Assembly: GCF_018320785.1 (NCBI RefSeq)
Contig: NC_054877.1
Span: forward strand, 8,107,030 to 8,171,029
Source: Cheilinus undulatus
Taxonomy: Eukaryota > Chordata > Actinopteri > Labriformes > Labridae
DNA: 64,000 nucleotides
Reading direction: 5' to 3'
Each line of letters begins with the position of its first letter. The stretch's first letter is position 1. Below the pieces are notes generated by a model that was not told where the DNA came from, made no database searches, and saw only the letters and a program-made list of their open reading frames with translations. The position numbers and the translations under genes were made by a program. Below, piece after piece: positions 1 to 11,530 of the stretch.

Positions 1-504
1 AAGGGCAAAGGTTCAAGATCGTCTACCTAGTTTTATCCAAAAGTGAAAGATTTGCGCATCCATTGTGTTTTGTGAATGTATTCTAATTGAAGGCTGTTAA
101 AAACCAACATATACCTTCTTTCTAGATATTTATTTGATGTTGTGTTTATATTGATAAAAATACTGTAATATGTTGTTTCATTTAGTATATTAGTATCATA
201 TATATGGTTGTCATCAACAGACGGCATCTAAAGTTTGTGGAGGCAGTAAACATCAGATACATGATACACATAAGATCTATCCAAAGGTTTTTTCAGAGCA
301 CAATAGGTGTTCTGAAGAAGACATTCTGCTCTTCCCTCTCAGACTGACCATTAGTAATAGAAGTAATAACCATAATTATCCCAAAAAAGCCTCTTTTGAA
401 ATAAAAGTATAAATTCCTCACTTGAGGAGAAAAAGCGGAAATTCATCAAAAGCAATCAGTTCTTGATTTTTGCAGTTCAATGATCTTCTGTGTCTCTGTT
501 TCAG

Positions 505-3500
505 ACATTATTTCGTCTCCAGTCCATATCTGGGGTTGAACCCAGGTGAGCAGTTCTACATGTTCACCATCATCGCAGCATGGCTCATCAACGCAGCAGG
601 GAGGCTGTTCACCGAGCCACAGGAGTACGATGAACCCAACGCTACCGTGTCCAACATCCTGGCAGAGCTCAGGGCTTTTGTGAGTCACGTTAGAACCCTC
701 TGTGTGTTTGTGACTTAAAAGTGTCTGCAGGTTCAGCACTAAGATGTAGTTAAGTTAAGGCAATGCAGTGAAGGTACAGCCAGCTAAATCTTTTGAGTGA
801 TAGTTTTAGAGTACAGCCTGCCATCTTATTAATCACATCCTGCTTAAAAGTGTCATCACTGATGACCACTGATGACACTTTTAAGCAGGATGTGATTAAA
901 AGTGTCATCACTGATGCACATAAATTGCACACAGTCACGCTTTCAGTAATCTGCGCTAGTTAGTAAATTAGTGCAAAAATGTCAAAAGTCAAGCACAAAT
1001 TTTTAAAACTATTTCAAGCTAAAAGAAACAAATGAGTTCCAGTTGGCTTTCTTTTTTGTTTTAAGATGCATAGCACTGGAATTATTTGTTTTATTTTAGC
1101 TGTTTGTCTTCATCTTTTAAAAATTAGATTCCTTATTGCCAGCACTGATGTTTTTTAAGGGTTTACATTTATTGTTTTGCTTATGTTTGATTGGGTTTAT
1201 CACTGTGTGAATTGTCAGGGTGTGAAGGTGGACTTCCCCCCCTCCAAACTGAAGTCTGGATCAGGAGAATACATCTGCTTCGTGTTGGACCAGCTGGCTG
1301 ACAAAGCTCTAAGCAAGAGAGGGTTCTCCTTCAAAAAGTAAGCAAACATTTCTCATACTTTTACCTCTGTTAGTCTGATAAAGGGCACTCTGAATAATAT
1401 TATCCTGTCTCTTTGCTTTCCTTACCCATGTCTCTGCCTCGAGTCATGCCATCCCCCATCTAGAAAGCTCCAAAAGAGAAATATATTCCAATTCATGATT
1501 CTCCTACTAATATTTTATTAATTTTGTGTTTGTAAATCAAATGTACAGGTTTCTGTGATAAACAAGAAAAGTAAATGTCTGCCTTTTTTAAAAATGTCTT
1601 TTTTAAGGTGCTTATCATCGTTGTGATTAATGGGCTTCTTGTTTTGTCTTTGCTTCAGGCCAATCTACCCAACAGAAAGCACAGAAGAAGAGTCAGTAAT
1701 GGAGGACGATGCAGAGCTCACACTCAGCAAAGTGGAGGAAGAGATGGTTGTAAGTAATACTTGTCCTCATCCTCAGTATTTTAGTGGTAAATCAATTTTT
1801 TTTCCTCTTAAAATCAAGCTTTTTTTTCTTTTACTTTTACTCAGGATTAACAAAAAATTGTGACTTCTTTTCTATAATCTCTTTTTATATTACTTTTTAT
1901 CAAAACAAGAAATAGATTACAAAAAAATACTAGGACCATGTCGGAAAACTGCATTCTGTGGCAGTGCCCACAATCTCAGTTTCAAAACACTTCTCACCAG
2001 CATTTGGTTGGTAACAAAAGTACTTCTGCTTTCCTTGGTTGTATCCTTAATGTTTTTTTTTTAAATAGCTCCTTATGCTTCCTAATTTCCTCTAATTAAG
2101 GACATGTCACCAACATGACATGCAAGAACTTATATCTTAATATAAGCAGCAGCTCTACGTCTGAAAATTGTTCCTTCAAAAAGACAAATTGGGGGGTGCA
2201 GGTGGCCGAGTGGCTAAGGCGCCCCATGTACGCGGACGGCCGGGCTCGAATCCGGCCTGAGGCCCCTCACTGCATGTCTCTCCCCCGCTCTCATCCCTGT
2301 CCCCGACTCTATCCACTATCCTCCTCTATCAAATAAAGGCACAAAAATGCCCAAAATAAACCTTTAAAAAAAAAAAAAAAAAAAGACAAATCGGATTTCC
2401 TCCCACACCACCTGAGATTGCCATGAGTGAAGCCAAAAACAGCTGATGCTAAAGGCTTTTTTGTCTTTATGATGCTGAGCATTGGAAACACCGGGCTCCA
2501 GTGGTTATGTCTGGAAAAATTAACGCTGCCAGTGCAGAGAGCAGTGTCTGTGGACACAGGCCCTTATACAACTTTTGGAATATCAGAACCAGCTTTATGG
2601 GCAAGTAAGCTTACTCAACAAAGACTTTAATTCTGGTAAGCAATGCTCTCAGTTAACAGGAATTTACCATCAAATATAAAGATAAATAAAGTATAGAAAA
2701 TTAAGATTTAAATATATACAAGCTCTTGTAGTTATTTTTCTAGTACATACACTGCTGTCCAAATTATTATGCAAATGACATTTTTCTCTTATTTTAATAT
2801 TAATGCAAATGACAGTCATATTTTTCAAGTCATCAGCTGTTAGAGCATAATTCAAATGTTTTTGAACAAACTTCATAATGATAACCGTTTTTTTTTTTTT
2901 TTAAATAAAAAACTCAAAATGCACTGTTCCACATTATTATGCGAAATAGAGTTTTGAAAGATTTTATAGGTTGTAAAGACTGAGGTTTCAAAGACTCCAG
3001 GTTTCAGGTTTTGGAGTTCTCGCTGATTTTCAGTTGTATTTTTTTAGTCTCCAATTAGAGATAAAGGTGTTTTATTTAGGAATATGTTCCATCAGCCTCA
3101 CCTGTGAAAGCTGAAAGAAGAATTTTATAACATAGAAACATGCTTTCCCTTTTTATAAAATCGTATTAAATCTTTGCGGGAAATTGGTTGGAACAAAGTC
3201 TCATAGCAACTCTAGACAATAATTTGAATCCAGAAAGGGTATGATTTTCTCTTTTCAATCTCAGGAGGAGCCTGATGAAGAGGAGGAGAACGTGGTGGAC
3301 CTGGAAGCTCTTAAGTTAAGAACTACTCACACCGTAAGTTTTCCTTTAAACATGAGGTGTCTAAAGACATTGTAATAACTAAAACCCTTTTTAAACTGAC
3401 ATTTTCTCAAAATATGCTTGTGAGCACAAAGGAATGTCTCTCCTGGCATGTTTTTACATTTTCTGGCCTTTTGTTTTTTTTGGCAGTATTTTCAGCCATG

Positions 3501-6500
3501 TTGGATTCTCTTCTGTCATCTTTACTGTTTCTGTTTTTATTGCAAAGTGCCTTGTATGATTTCTATTTTTAAATGGATTTTTTTATTGTTATTATTCATC
3601 AGTTTTTAAATATCTCTGTCATTGCTGAATTATCACACACTTAATTTCAAGTCTATCTGAAACCTGATCTTAAATCCTTAAAGTCTGTGACACTTGATGA
3701 TGAAAATGGTCATGTTGTTTGTTCTCAAACAGGAAACTGAAACGTCCTCTAAACCAGATGAGATTCTGGAGTCGACGGTGGATGCAGCAGAGTGGAACCT
3801 GGAGTTGGAGAGGGTGGTGCCACAGCTTAAAGTCACTTTCAGGACAGACAACAAGGTGCATGATCAATTCTGGCATAGAATCGGGCCTTAACTATTTAGT
3901 GTGTGGTCAGCTTTAAATATTGTGTTTCTAATGTTAAGAGATGATTATTTAATTTGTTAGTATGTCCATAGTTGGTCTTCAGCCACCCTCTGCTGGTAGC
4001 ACTGCGTTACAACCAGGGGCTGATTAAAATTAATGGAAGAAGAAATATTTTTGAGACATAAAAAGTGGAGTGAAATTTTCCATTTTTCAAATAATGACTG
4101 TTAGAATTTTTGAAAATCATGTCCCATCCCTAGAATCAGATCTTTGTTTGAAAATAACGGCAGCAGGTGTTTACTGACTTTCTCTGTTGTGTCTGAGTTT
4201 TTTTGTGCTGCAAGTAGAGTAACAGACTGTGAGACACAGCTTTCTGAATGAATGTAACTTCAGTTTTATGAGTAAAACCAAAGCACTCTGGGAAGTTGCC
4301 CCACATTGTGTTTGAAGTTCTGGTGTCTTTGTGTCGGCCTACAGGACTGGAGGATCCACGTGGACCAGATGCATCAACACAGAGACGCGATCAAGTCTTC
4401 ATTAAAGGACACAAAGGTACGTCCACTGACCCCATTTGACTAGAATAGTAGTGATGACTGTTTAACTGACGTGTCGTCTGTGTCTGCAGAGCTACCTGGA
4501 CAAACTGCAGGAGGACATCGGTAAGACTCTAGAGAAGGTGAGCAGCAGAGAGAAATACATCAACAATCAGCTGGAGCATCTGATCCAGGAGTATCGCAAC
4601 GCTCATGCTAAACTCAGCGAGGTAAACACAAAAGTCACACCTGCAACTTCTCAACTATTTAGATGTTAATCAATGCTTTCCAACTAAGTGATGAAAGGTT
4701 TTAGGAGAACAAGTAAAAGTTTAAAGTCTGAGTGAATGTTCTGTTCTTAGGTAAATTTAGATTTCTTTTTTAAAATATTATTTTAGGTATTTTTCGACTT
4801 TATCGAGTGATAGGACAGTAGATAGACAGATAACAGTGATGAGGAGGTTGAGAACGATGTGTTGAAAGAGCCACAGGTCAAACCTGAACCCAGAACCTGC
4901 TTACAGGGGGTGCAACCTATCCACTTTGCCATTCATCATCAGTCCCCCAACATCTTCCCATCTGACCCCTGGAAAATTATTACATTCAGAAATATGCAGA
5001 GGAAAAAATGTTGTTGTATATCAGGTATTTTTTTAATAAATTTCCTACAGCCTGTTGAAAAAGCTCCCAAAACAATTGAGATTCTCCCTATTGGTTTAAT
5101 GTGTGATCCATTTTACAGAAACAGTGGTTGGTTCATGATAAACACATATCAGCATATTAGCATTGATTCTGTGATGGATAACATAACAGCCCCAGAAATA
5201 TTCAGATAAAATGTCTCAACTGCCCCCTTGTGGCTGGCTACAGTATAGGGACTGATCTCACTGTAAGAGGCCTCTATCAAGGAAAAAGCTGGCCCTTCTA
5301 CAAATGTAGTTGATGACCCCTACACTACGGCACCCGTGCTTCAGTAAATCTAGATTTCTAACTGCTGCTTTTTCCTCTCTCACACACACTGTCAAACTAA
5401 AGTTTGAATTTCCACACAACCTTTTGTCAAAGAAACTAACAAAAAAAACCTATGTTCTTCAACAGGCTAAGGAGCGCTACCAACAGGCCAGTGGAAGAGT
5501 TACTGAGAAGATCAGAATCCTGGCAGAGGTCAGTGAACACATCATTCAATATTGCACTCTACAGTCATGATCATCTGGGTTTTTATCAGAGGAACACTCC
5601 AGTTGTTTACATTTAGCCACATCTGACTTTACATGAGTATGTGCAGGTCACTAGCACATTTGTTGACAAGGTAATACGACATCTTATTAGATAAATCTTA
5701 TGTTTATAAGTGAGTCTGTTTCTTTTAATCAAAGCATCACAGTCCTTAATTCTCACTATCTTTATTATCCCCAAGGTGCAGTTTGTTTAACAGTCAGCAG
5801 AACTGCACAACAAACAATACAAAACAATAAAAAGAAACTAAAAATCAATTAATATAATTACCAAACAAAGCTGATAAGGCTGAGAGGCTGCTAATTGATT
5901 CTGATCAATTATACATCAAACCTTACACAGGCCCTTGATTTTGCTTTTGAACAAGCCTACAAGTCCATGTCTTTCATGCCAAGACCAAGGATGCGTGCTT
6001 GAGCATGGTATAGAGCATGGACACTAGACAAACAAACTGGACTTTAGGGGTTAAACAGTTGTAAAAGCTTGGTCTGAGTGCGCTGTAAGTGTCCTTTTTT
6101 TGAGCATGTTAGTTAAAGTATAAAACTATGATTTTGCAGCACATGTTGCAACGATACAAAGCAACTGGTTTGTTTTAAAATTACAGGACCCATAAAAGCT
6201 GTAAGCATTCAGAACATTGAATATAACTGACTGGATCTAAAGTCTGATTTATATTTCTGTGCCTAATGCCAGCCCTTGTTTTTATCTGTGTGTGTCTCAG
6301 ATCAGTGAGGAGCTGGACAAGGTGAAGCAGGAGATGGAGGAGAAAGGCAGCAGCATGTCAGATGGAGGTAAAAATGATGAATGGATTGCTATATGACTGC
6401 AGAGTGCAGTACTACTAAGATATTTCCACACAGCCAGGAGTTTTTAAATGTCAGTAAAACCACAAACAACCAGAACCTTTATCGTGAAGGATGCCTTTGA

Positions 6501-7675
6501 CTTTCTTTGTCTCCTTGGTTTTCTTTGTGTTTTGATGCCTTGTTTGATTCAACCTTAGAAAAAAAAGAATGAATGATCATTGGATGCTTGAAGCTCATTC
6601 ATGCCTTCTATTATGAAAATTCTAGATGCACCAAATCAAAATAAGACTGGATGCTGATATTTAAATAAGTATTTAGCTGAATGTCAATACTGATGTTTTT
6701 CAGTACTTTTTTGGTACAAGACTCCTACAAAGCCAACATTGTCTCTCTTGTTAACCATGAAATAACTGAAAATTAATATGCATGTATAATTGACACTCAA
6801 TTCCAAGCCAATCCCCTCAAAAAGGTCTCCCAGTTTTCTAGATGTTCTTCTTTGTTTTGCTATACAGGTCTGACCTGTAATTTCTGGTTTATTGCAATGT
6901 TTTCTCCTTACCCGTAAGCTTCCAAATTACATGCAAAAATATTGACAAAAAAAAAAATGCAAATATGCACAAATGAGCCTTTACTCTTGTACAAAAATTG
7001 TAATATTTACCACGTGAAGCACTTTTACTGCCTCCTGTTTGATTCTAATGTGACAGTTCCACATTGTAGAACTCCTAAACTTTAACAGTCCCTAACCAAA
7101 GGAAACAGGGATATCACATTAGTTCGATTTGAGTCATTAATGTCTATGACTAATACCTGTAGACTTACCTGCAAAACCAGCAGTAAGTAAAAGACATGGC
7201 AGGAAATAAGGACCAAGACCAAACGTTATCTGTGTCTGCAGCGGTTTGACTTTTATTGTATGGTTTGCCTTTGTTATTTTCAGGGATGGATGAGCTGATT
7301 TCTCATCTTTATAGGGCTGATTTTACAGTGATAGAAACCTCTCTGAGACTATAGACTTTATGTTAAAGTCAAAGAGTTTACTTATTAATCTGATATCATG
7401 GTACAGTCCTAAAGGCTCCATTTAACAGATGAAAGCTGTGTGTTTGTACCTGACTGCCGCTGCATCTGTCTGTTTGTTTTTCAGCTCCAGTGGTGAAGAT
7501 CAAACAGAGCCTGACCAAGCTGAAGCAGGAGATCGTTCAAATGGACGTAAGGATCGGTGTCATCGAGCACACACTGCTGCAGGCCAAACTCAGAGAGAAG
7601 TCCAACATGACACGTGACATGCACGCCACCAACATCCCAGAGTATGCTGCCGGGGATGCCTCAACCTTTGTTTAG
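505..7675 (+). CDS. ift57: Intraflagellar transport protein 57 (IFT57/Hippi), ten coding exons, 5' end outside window
   Basis: IFT57 is a peripheral subunit of the IFT-B complex that moves cargo along the ciliary axoneme. Coding exons with GT-AG borders and consistent phase are 505-679, 1219-1337, 1659-1749, 3265-3333, 3733-3855, 4345-4416, 4490-4621, 5466-5528, 6301-6367 and 7485-7675 (stop TAG). They give 366 residues. Family hallmarks read directly are NPGEQFYMF and AAWLIN in the first exon seen, AELTLSKVEEE, DAAEWNLELERVVPQLKV, DWRIHVDQMHQH, SSREKYINNQLEHLIQEY, KERYQQ and VKIKQSLTKLKQE. The N-terminal part is the calponin-homology-like region and the C-terminal half is coiled coil. The vertebrate protein is about 430 aa, so roughly 60 N-terminal residues lie in exon(s) before position 1. 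The acidic segment EEPDEEEEN (exon at 3265) and the tail YAAGDASTFV look lineage-specific. No lesion was seen, so the gene is probably functional. Confidence 0.95.
831..916. repeat. Near-perfect inverted repeat plus direct copy in an ift57 intron
   Basis: Arms 831-858 and 870-897 are 28-nt perfect reverse complements separated by an 11-nt loop. The inner part of the left arm with its loop (844-864, beginning TTAAAAGTGTCATC) recurs as a direct repeat at 896-916. A fold-back template switch during replication would produce this mix of inverted and direct copies. No coding role is seen. Confidence 0.9.
2193..2382 (+). mobile_element. tRNA-derived SINE, complete, with target-site duplication
   Basis: The 5' head resembles a tRNA. 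It has an A-box-like GGTGGCCGAGTGG and a B-box-like GGGCTCGAATCC, which are RNA polymerase III internal promoter elements. A C/T-rich body follows, then AAATAAAGGCAC and a poly(A) tail. It is flanked by 12-bp direct repeats AAGACAAATTGG (2181-2192) and AAGACAAATCGG (2383-2394) that differ at one base, as expected for LINE-mediated insertion. It lies in an ift57 intron in sense orientation. It is a SINE and not a tRNA gene because of the tail, the flanking repeats and the other copies in the window. Confidence 0.9.
2751..2975. mobile_element. Terminal fragment of a Tc1/mariner-like DNA transposon
   Basis: The segment begins ACTGCTGTCCAAATTATTATG and contains a second related block with ACATTATTATGCGAAATAG about 170 bp later. 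This ATTATTATGCAAATGAC signature is typical of one widespread fish DNA transposon end. No transposase remains. It lies in an ift57 intron. Confidence 0.5.
4783..4930 (-). mobile_element. Degraded antisense copy of the tRNA-derived SINE
   Basis: Read in antisense it matches the layout of the SINE at 2193. TATTTTTCGACTTTATCGAG is followed by a TAGGACAGTAGATAGACAG block and a degenerate tRNA-like head. It is strongly diverged and sits in an ift57 intron. Confidence 0.5.
5262..5322. mobile_element. Right end of a hAT-type non-autonomous element
   Basis: GCTGGCCCTTCTACAAATG and AGTTGATGACCCCTA match the right terminus of the hAT-like element at 51969-52990 (AATCTGGCCCTTGTGCAAATG ending TTGATGACCCCTG; the match is cited in parts). 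The left terminus was not identified. Confidence 0.45.
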
Positions 7676-7936
7676 GTTTACTTTCATACAGGAGGCCTTC
7701 ACTCAAGTTTACCTCCATGCAGGGGCCTTTTGTAAGGGTATACCTCCACCACAGGAGGTTGGAGATATACTTGCTGTTTCACAACTGCACCTGTCATAAG
7801 CATTCCATATATGGTAGCCTATATGTGATGCTTGTTAATGGAGGAAGCATCTAGTGTGAACACAGCAGAGCTGAGACTGTATACATGGATGGAAAAAATG
7901 AACATCAAATGTCATTATTTTCAATTTTCAAATTTA

Positions 7937-7942
7937 AATAAA
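7937..7942 (+). terminator. Candidate ift57 polyadenylation signal AATAAA
   Basis: This is the first canonical AATAAA after the ift57 stop codon, 262 nt downstream. A further AATAAA lies near 9654 (GATGAAATAAATG), so longer 3' ends are possible. Confidence 0.5.
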
Positions 7943-8167
7943 ATAGCCCAACACAGCAGTTTTCTTGCCTAGAAACCCTTGTATTAATCATTCATAAGTG
8001 TTTTATCATGCTTTTAGTTAGTAACAGGCAATCTGACTTCGGCAACGTCAGGCAGACAGCCTCGCAGCCCCCCCAGGAGGTCCTGGACCCCAGGTTGGGA
8101 ACCAATTCCTTAGTGAATGTCTCGCTCATTGGTTTTCATTATGTCATAATATACTCTTTAGGTTTGT

Positions 8168-8262
8168 CCATCCATTTATTTTCCATTCTTCTTATCCCAT
8201 TGGGGGTCGCTGGAGCCTATCCCAGCTATCATTGGGTGATAGGCAGGGCACACCCTGGACAA
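8168..8262 (-). mobile_element. 3' tail of the second fish SINE family (antisense)
   Basis: GGGGGTCGCTGGAGCCTATC and CACCCTGGACAAG are the antisense of the 3' end seen in the SINE copies at 27181 and 31258 (CAATGACAGCTGGGATAAG with GGATGAATGG). Only the tail is present. Confidence 0.7.
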
Positions 8263-8264
8263 GA

Positions 8265-8800
8265 TTTAATTTTGGCAGCTATTTTTAATTTAGTCTTAGT
8301 TTTAGTCTTTAAATGAAATGCATTTAAGTTTTGGTCACATTTTAGTCATTTCTATCCTTTTGAGTTTTAGTCTAGTTTAAGTCGACAAAAACTCGAAACA
8401 TTTTAGTCTAGTTTTAGTCCATAAAAAGTCCTCTCATTTTAGTCTTTACTTTTAGTCCAAGCATTTATTTTTTTTTTGCCTAAATCTGGTACCAAACCAT
8501 GTTAGTGTGTTCTCTGCCCCCTGCCAAATCTGGGGTCCCTGCTTTCTACAGCTGATGGGCAGAATAGCTACAGCTGTATTGTTGTTTGACAGATTTACCC
8601 ACAGTGGAGAAATCTCACAGATTTTGAATTTCCGACTAAAAGTACATAAAATTTTAGTCTATTTTTAGTCATCTCATTAAAACTAAGCTTAGTTTTTGTC
8701 AGTTCTAGTCATCACAGACCTATTTTTGTTAGTTGTAGTCTAGTTTTTGTTTTGGAAAAAAGGCTGTCGACGAACATTTTTAGTCACAGTTTTAGTCGAT
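8265..8800. repeat. Degenerate TTTTAGTC repeat tract
   Basis: The octamer-like unit TTTTAGTC or TTTTAGTCTAG recurs more than a dozen times at irregular spacing, with a non-repetitive patch at about 8480-8620. Related arrays are common inside fish MITEs. No gene is seen here, downstream of ift57. Confidence 0.7.
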
Positions 8801-8947
8801 GAAATTACAGCCTTTCTGTGCAAACCTTTATAGATATGTATTTAACACAGCCATCAATTCACTTGAATGAAAGTCACCAGTTTGCACAGTCACATACTGA
8901 ACTGTAACACAGATGTTATTTTATTGCTTTACAGTGTTTTTGTTCAT

Positions 8948-9125
8948 AATTTGGGGCTTTTATGCCTTTATTTAGACAGGAGGACAGTAGACAAAGTCAG
9001 AAAAAGGTTTGAGAGAGTAGGGAATGACATGCTGGAAAATAATCACAGACCAGCTTTGAACTTGTGCTGTCCATGTAAGCACCATGACCTGACTACAAGG
9101 TCCATCTGCGGCCTGCCTTTACAGG
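8948..9125 (-). mobile_element. Antisense copy of the tRNA-derived SINE
   Basis: GGGGCTTTTATGCCTTTATT, then AGGACAGTAGACAAAGTC, then GACATGCTGG follow the reversed order of the SINE at 2193-2382. The tRNA-like head is at the right and is degenerate. Confidence 0.6.
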
Positions 9126-9790
9126 TTTAAACTTTGACTTCGAAAGCAGAATTTATCTGTTCAACAGATATGTTTGTGTCTGTGTAGTGACAGACACATC
9201 GTTTAGATGTGGAGGATTGTGGAGAAAGTTGTTAGACTCTGTAGATCGTCACACCTCCTCTTCCTATACACTGACTCTGCCAGTCATGTGCATATTGCAC
9301 ATTAAGTCTGGGTCATGTTAATGTTTGAGGATGTACACAGTGGATGTGTCAAACAGACGTGTGGCTGCCATTATGTGTATGCATATGTGAAGTTAACAGC
9401 AAGTATATCTCCAGCATAAACTCTCTATCACTTCAAGTGTAAGTGATGAGCTTGGAAACATGGGACCTTTAAAGTGAGAAAACCCACCTTTACACACCTT
9501 CTAGTTCAAGTTCTTTTCTCAGCTTCACTTATAAAACACTTTTAATGGAACATTTAAAGGATTTTTACTTGTTGTTTTAAAAGTCCACTTATTGTGTGCT
9601 TAATGTTTTATCAAAATCTCTATGTATATTTAAACTTTTTCTTATGAAGATGAAATAAATGTTGATGCATATGAAAGTTTCTGTCTTTTAACTGTTTTTC
9701 ATCACAAGAGGGCGCCCTCCTCCTAAAAACAAGTGGATGAAAAGTGAATCAAGGGGGGTAAAAAAACAAAAACCCAAAAAGTGATCAGTT
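9126..9790. other. Gene-free stretch downstream of ift57
   Basis: No coding exon was recognised. It holds an AATAAA near 9654 and a short palindromic GGGCGCCC at about 9710. It may be the distal 3' UTR of ift57 or spacer. Confidence 0.4.
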
Positions 9791-9799
9791 ATATTTTAG

Positions 9800-10430
9800 T
9801 TTCAGGAGATGAATGTTGTCCCATTCTTGTCTGATGTCAGATTCTAGCAGCTCAACAGTCCTGGGTCTTCTTTGCCTGATTTTTCATTTTATGATGCTCC
9901 AGTTGTTCTGAATTGGTCAAAGGTCTGGACTGCTGTCAGGCCAGTTGAGCACCCAGACTGTTCAACTGTGAAGTCATGCTGCTGTGATGTTTGTGCTTTA
10001 GCATTGTCTTGCTCAGTGGTTTTCAAACCATGTGGCTGGAGTCCCCTGGGGCAAGTGTAGGTGTGCCTGGAGAATTTCTATAACCATGTAATCACTACAA
10101 CAACATGACAACTAAAGGAACTGTAACACATGTTAAAGAGCTACTTTTGCATGATATGAATATGATGTGCCTCGAGGTTTTAGGTGTGCCTTGGGCAAGA
10201 AAATGTGAACACCACTGGTCTTGTTGAAATATACAAACTGTAACTGAAAGAGTTAATGTCTTCATCTACTTTTCAGCATTTATAATGTTTCCAGATATGT
10301 AAGCGGCCCACGCCATAGTCACTAATGAGACCACATACTATCAGAGATGCAGGCTTTTCAACTGTGCCAGGATAACAGGCCAAAGATCTGGATCCACCTG
10401 ACCACAGAACAGTTTTCCAAATGATCTTAT
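9800..10430. mobile_element. Decayed DNA-transposon relic split by a hAT MITE
   Basis: Text such as GGCCAGTTGAGCACCCAGAC, GCATTGTCTTG, then AGAGATGCAGGCTTTTCAAC and CACCTGACCACAGAACAGTT reads as the antisense of a transposase open reading frame common in fish genomes. All frames are now broken. The family assignment is from recognition only. The relic is interrupted at 10014-10217 by a younger element. Confidence 0.45.
10014..10217. mobile_element. 204-bp hAT-type MITE with 8-bp target-site duplication
   Basis: The termini are CAGTGGTTTTCAAACC at the left and AATGTGAACACCACTG at the right; the reverse complement of the right end is CAGTGGTGTTCACATT. Flanks are GTCTTGCT (10006-10013) and GTCTTGTT (10218-10225), an 8-bp duplication with one mismatch. 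CAG-start inverted repeats with an 8-bp duplication are the hAT hallmark. It has no coding capacity and is nested in the relic at 9800-10430. Confidence 0.85.
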
Positions 10431-10498
10431 GTATTATATATACCTATATTATATTATATATATATGTATGTATGTATGTCTACATCTATGATAAACAC

Positions 10499-10969
10499 AC
10501 ACGTGAGCCTAAAATGGCCGTGCATGGTTCCATGGTTGCCATGGTTCCCTCTAAGTGCGTCATCAAATCAAAGCGCAGTTTTAAACAAAAATAAAATCCT
10601 CAACTGTCACCAGAAACACTTTGAGACGACGCTGTCGACGATTTGTGAATAATTCACGCTTCATCTGAGGATTTCTCCACTCTGTCCTGAAATAAAAACT
10701 TCCTGAATCCCACGAGATCGAAACAACCAACTTCTGACATGGAAAATGTAAGATCCGAACTCTTAGATGATCTCCGGTGATTACCGGAATGGCGCAGAGG
10801 CCTGCTGTGAAAACGAGACCTCAGCGGATCAATTTATCAGTTAGAGAGAATCAATAAGCTTCAATGATTGACTGAGAATGATGTTATTACATCTGTTACA
10901 TCAATATTTATTAGAAATATTCAAACTCTGAGCAGGGATTTAGGCCAGCAGTGATCACACCATCATTAA
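10499..10969. repeat. Upstream copy of a ~470-bp direct repeat (duplicate promoter/first exon)
   Basis: This block matches 12599-13069 almost base for base at an offset of exactly 2,100 bp, with only a handful of substitutions. It carries GTTGCCATGG in a partly palindromic CATGG-rich block (10526-10548), TGCGTCAT (10556-10563), and an ATGGAAAAT followed by a GTAAGAT donor (exon 10739-10747). If transcribed it would provide an alternative first exon, Met-Glu-Asn, in the same phase as the downstream copy. Confidence 0.85.
10739..10747 (+). other. Alternative first coding exon (Met-Glu-Asn) in the upstream repeat copy
   Basis: ATG GAA AAT is followed by GTAAGATC, a strong donor. It is identical in layout to the downstream exon at 12839-12847. 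Either could splice to 14170 in phase 0. There is no direct evidence for which is used. Confidence 0.4.
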
Positions 10970-10974
10970 TCTAC

Positions 10975-11530
10975 TGTGATTTCAAATCAGATCAAACTAG
11001 GGTGAATTTAAACATCCAAGCTGACTTTCTGGGTACTGATTTAAAGACTTTCAGTCTGAAAGACGGTCTCTTTTGTTACATATTAAAATCTTCAAGAATC
11101 CGCTAAAATACTGTCATAATAAAGTAAATGCACCTGAAATCATGATCAATCCAGACTGATGAACTCTGTCTTCTATCCAATATTTTCTGATCAATGTGAA
11201 TAACATGAACACCTTGTTGTGAAATCAAACAATATCAAATGTTAAAAGATGATATTTCTATAAAATTCATCACTTTGTTGGTAATTTAGGATTTTTTTTT
11301 CATTTAATTCCATCTTGGTTGACAGTTTTCACAATTTGCTGGGACACATTTCTCACACTCTTCTCTCCTTTTCTCTAAACATTGAACATAAATTCCGGCT
11401 TTCAAGCTGTTTTCACACAATCTCTAAACGTGTGTTCAGAATCAGTCACTGTCAAACTGTTTTCATCGATTCAATAAATGAGTTCAGGCCAGCGACCGCT
11501 GGCTTCAGAGAATGGGAAATAGAGTTTTAG
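10975..11530. other. Intervening sequence between the two promoter-like repeats
   Basis: AT-rich single-copy-looking sequence. No coding exon or recognisable element was found apart from short open frames typical of chance. Confidence 0.35.

Noticed and set aside
2205-2260. tRNA gene candidate (A and B box present)
   Set aside because: It is the head of a SINE with poly(A) tail and target-site duplication; the acceptor stem does not close.
10790-10860. Start codon of a short frame MAQRPAVKTRPQRINLSVRE in both 470-bp repeat copies
   Set aside because: It stops after 22 codons, lies after the good GTAAGAT donor, and offers no phase match to exon 2. It could be an upstream or intron-retained frame, but nothing supports translation.
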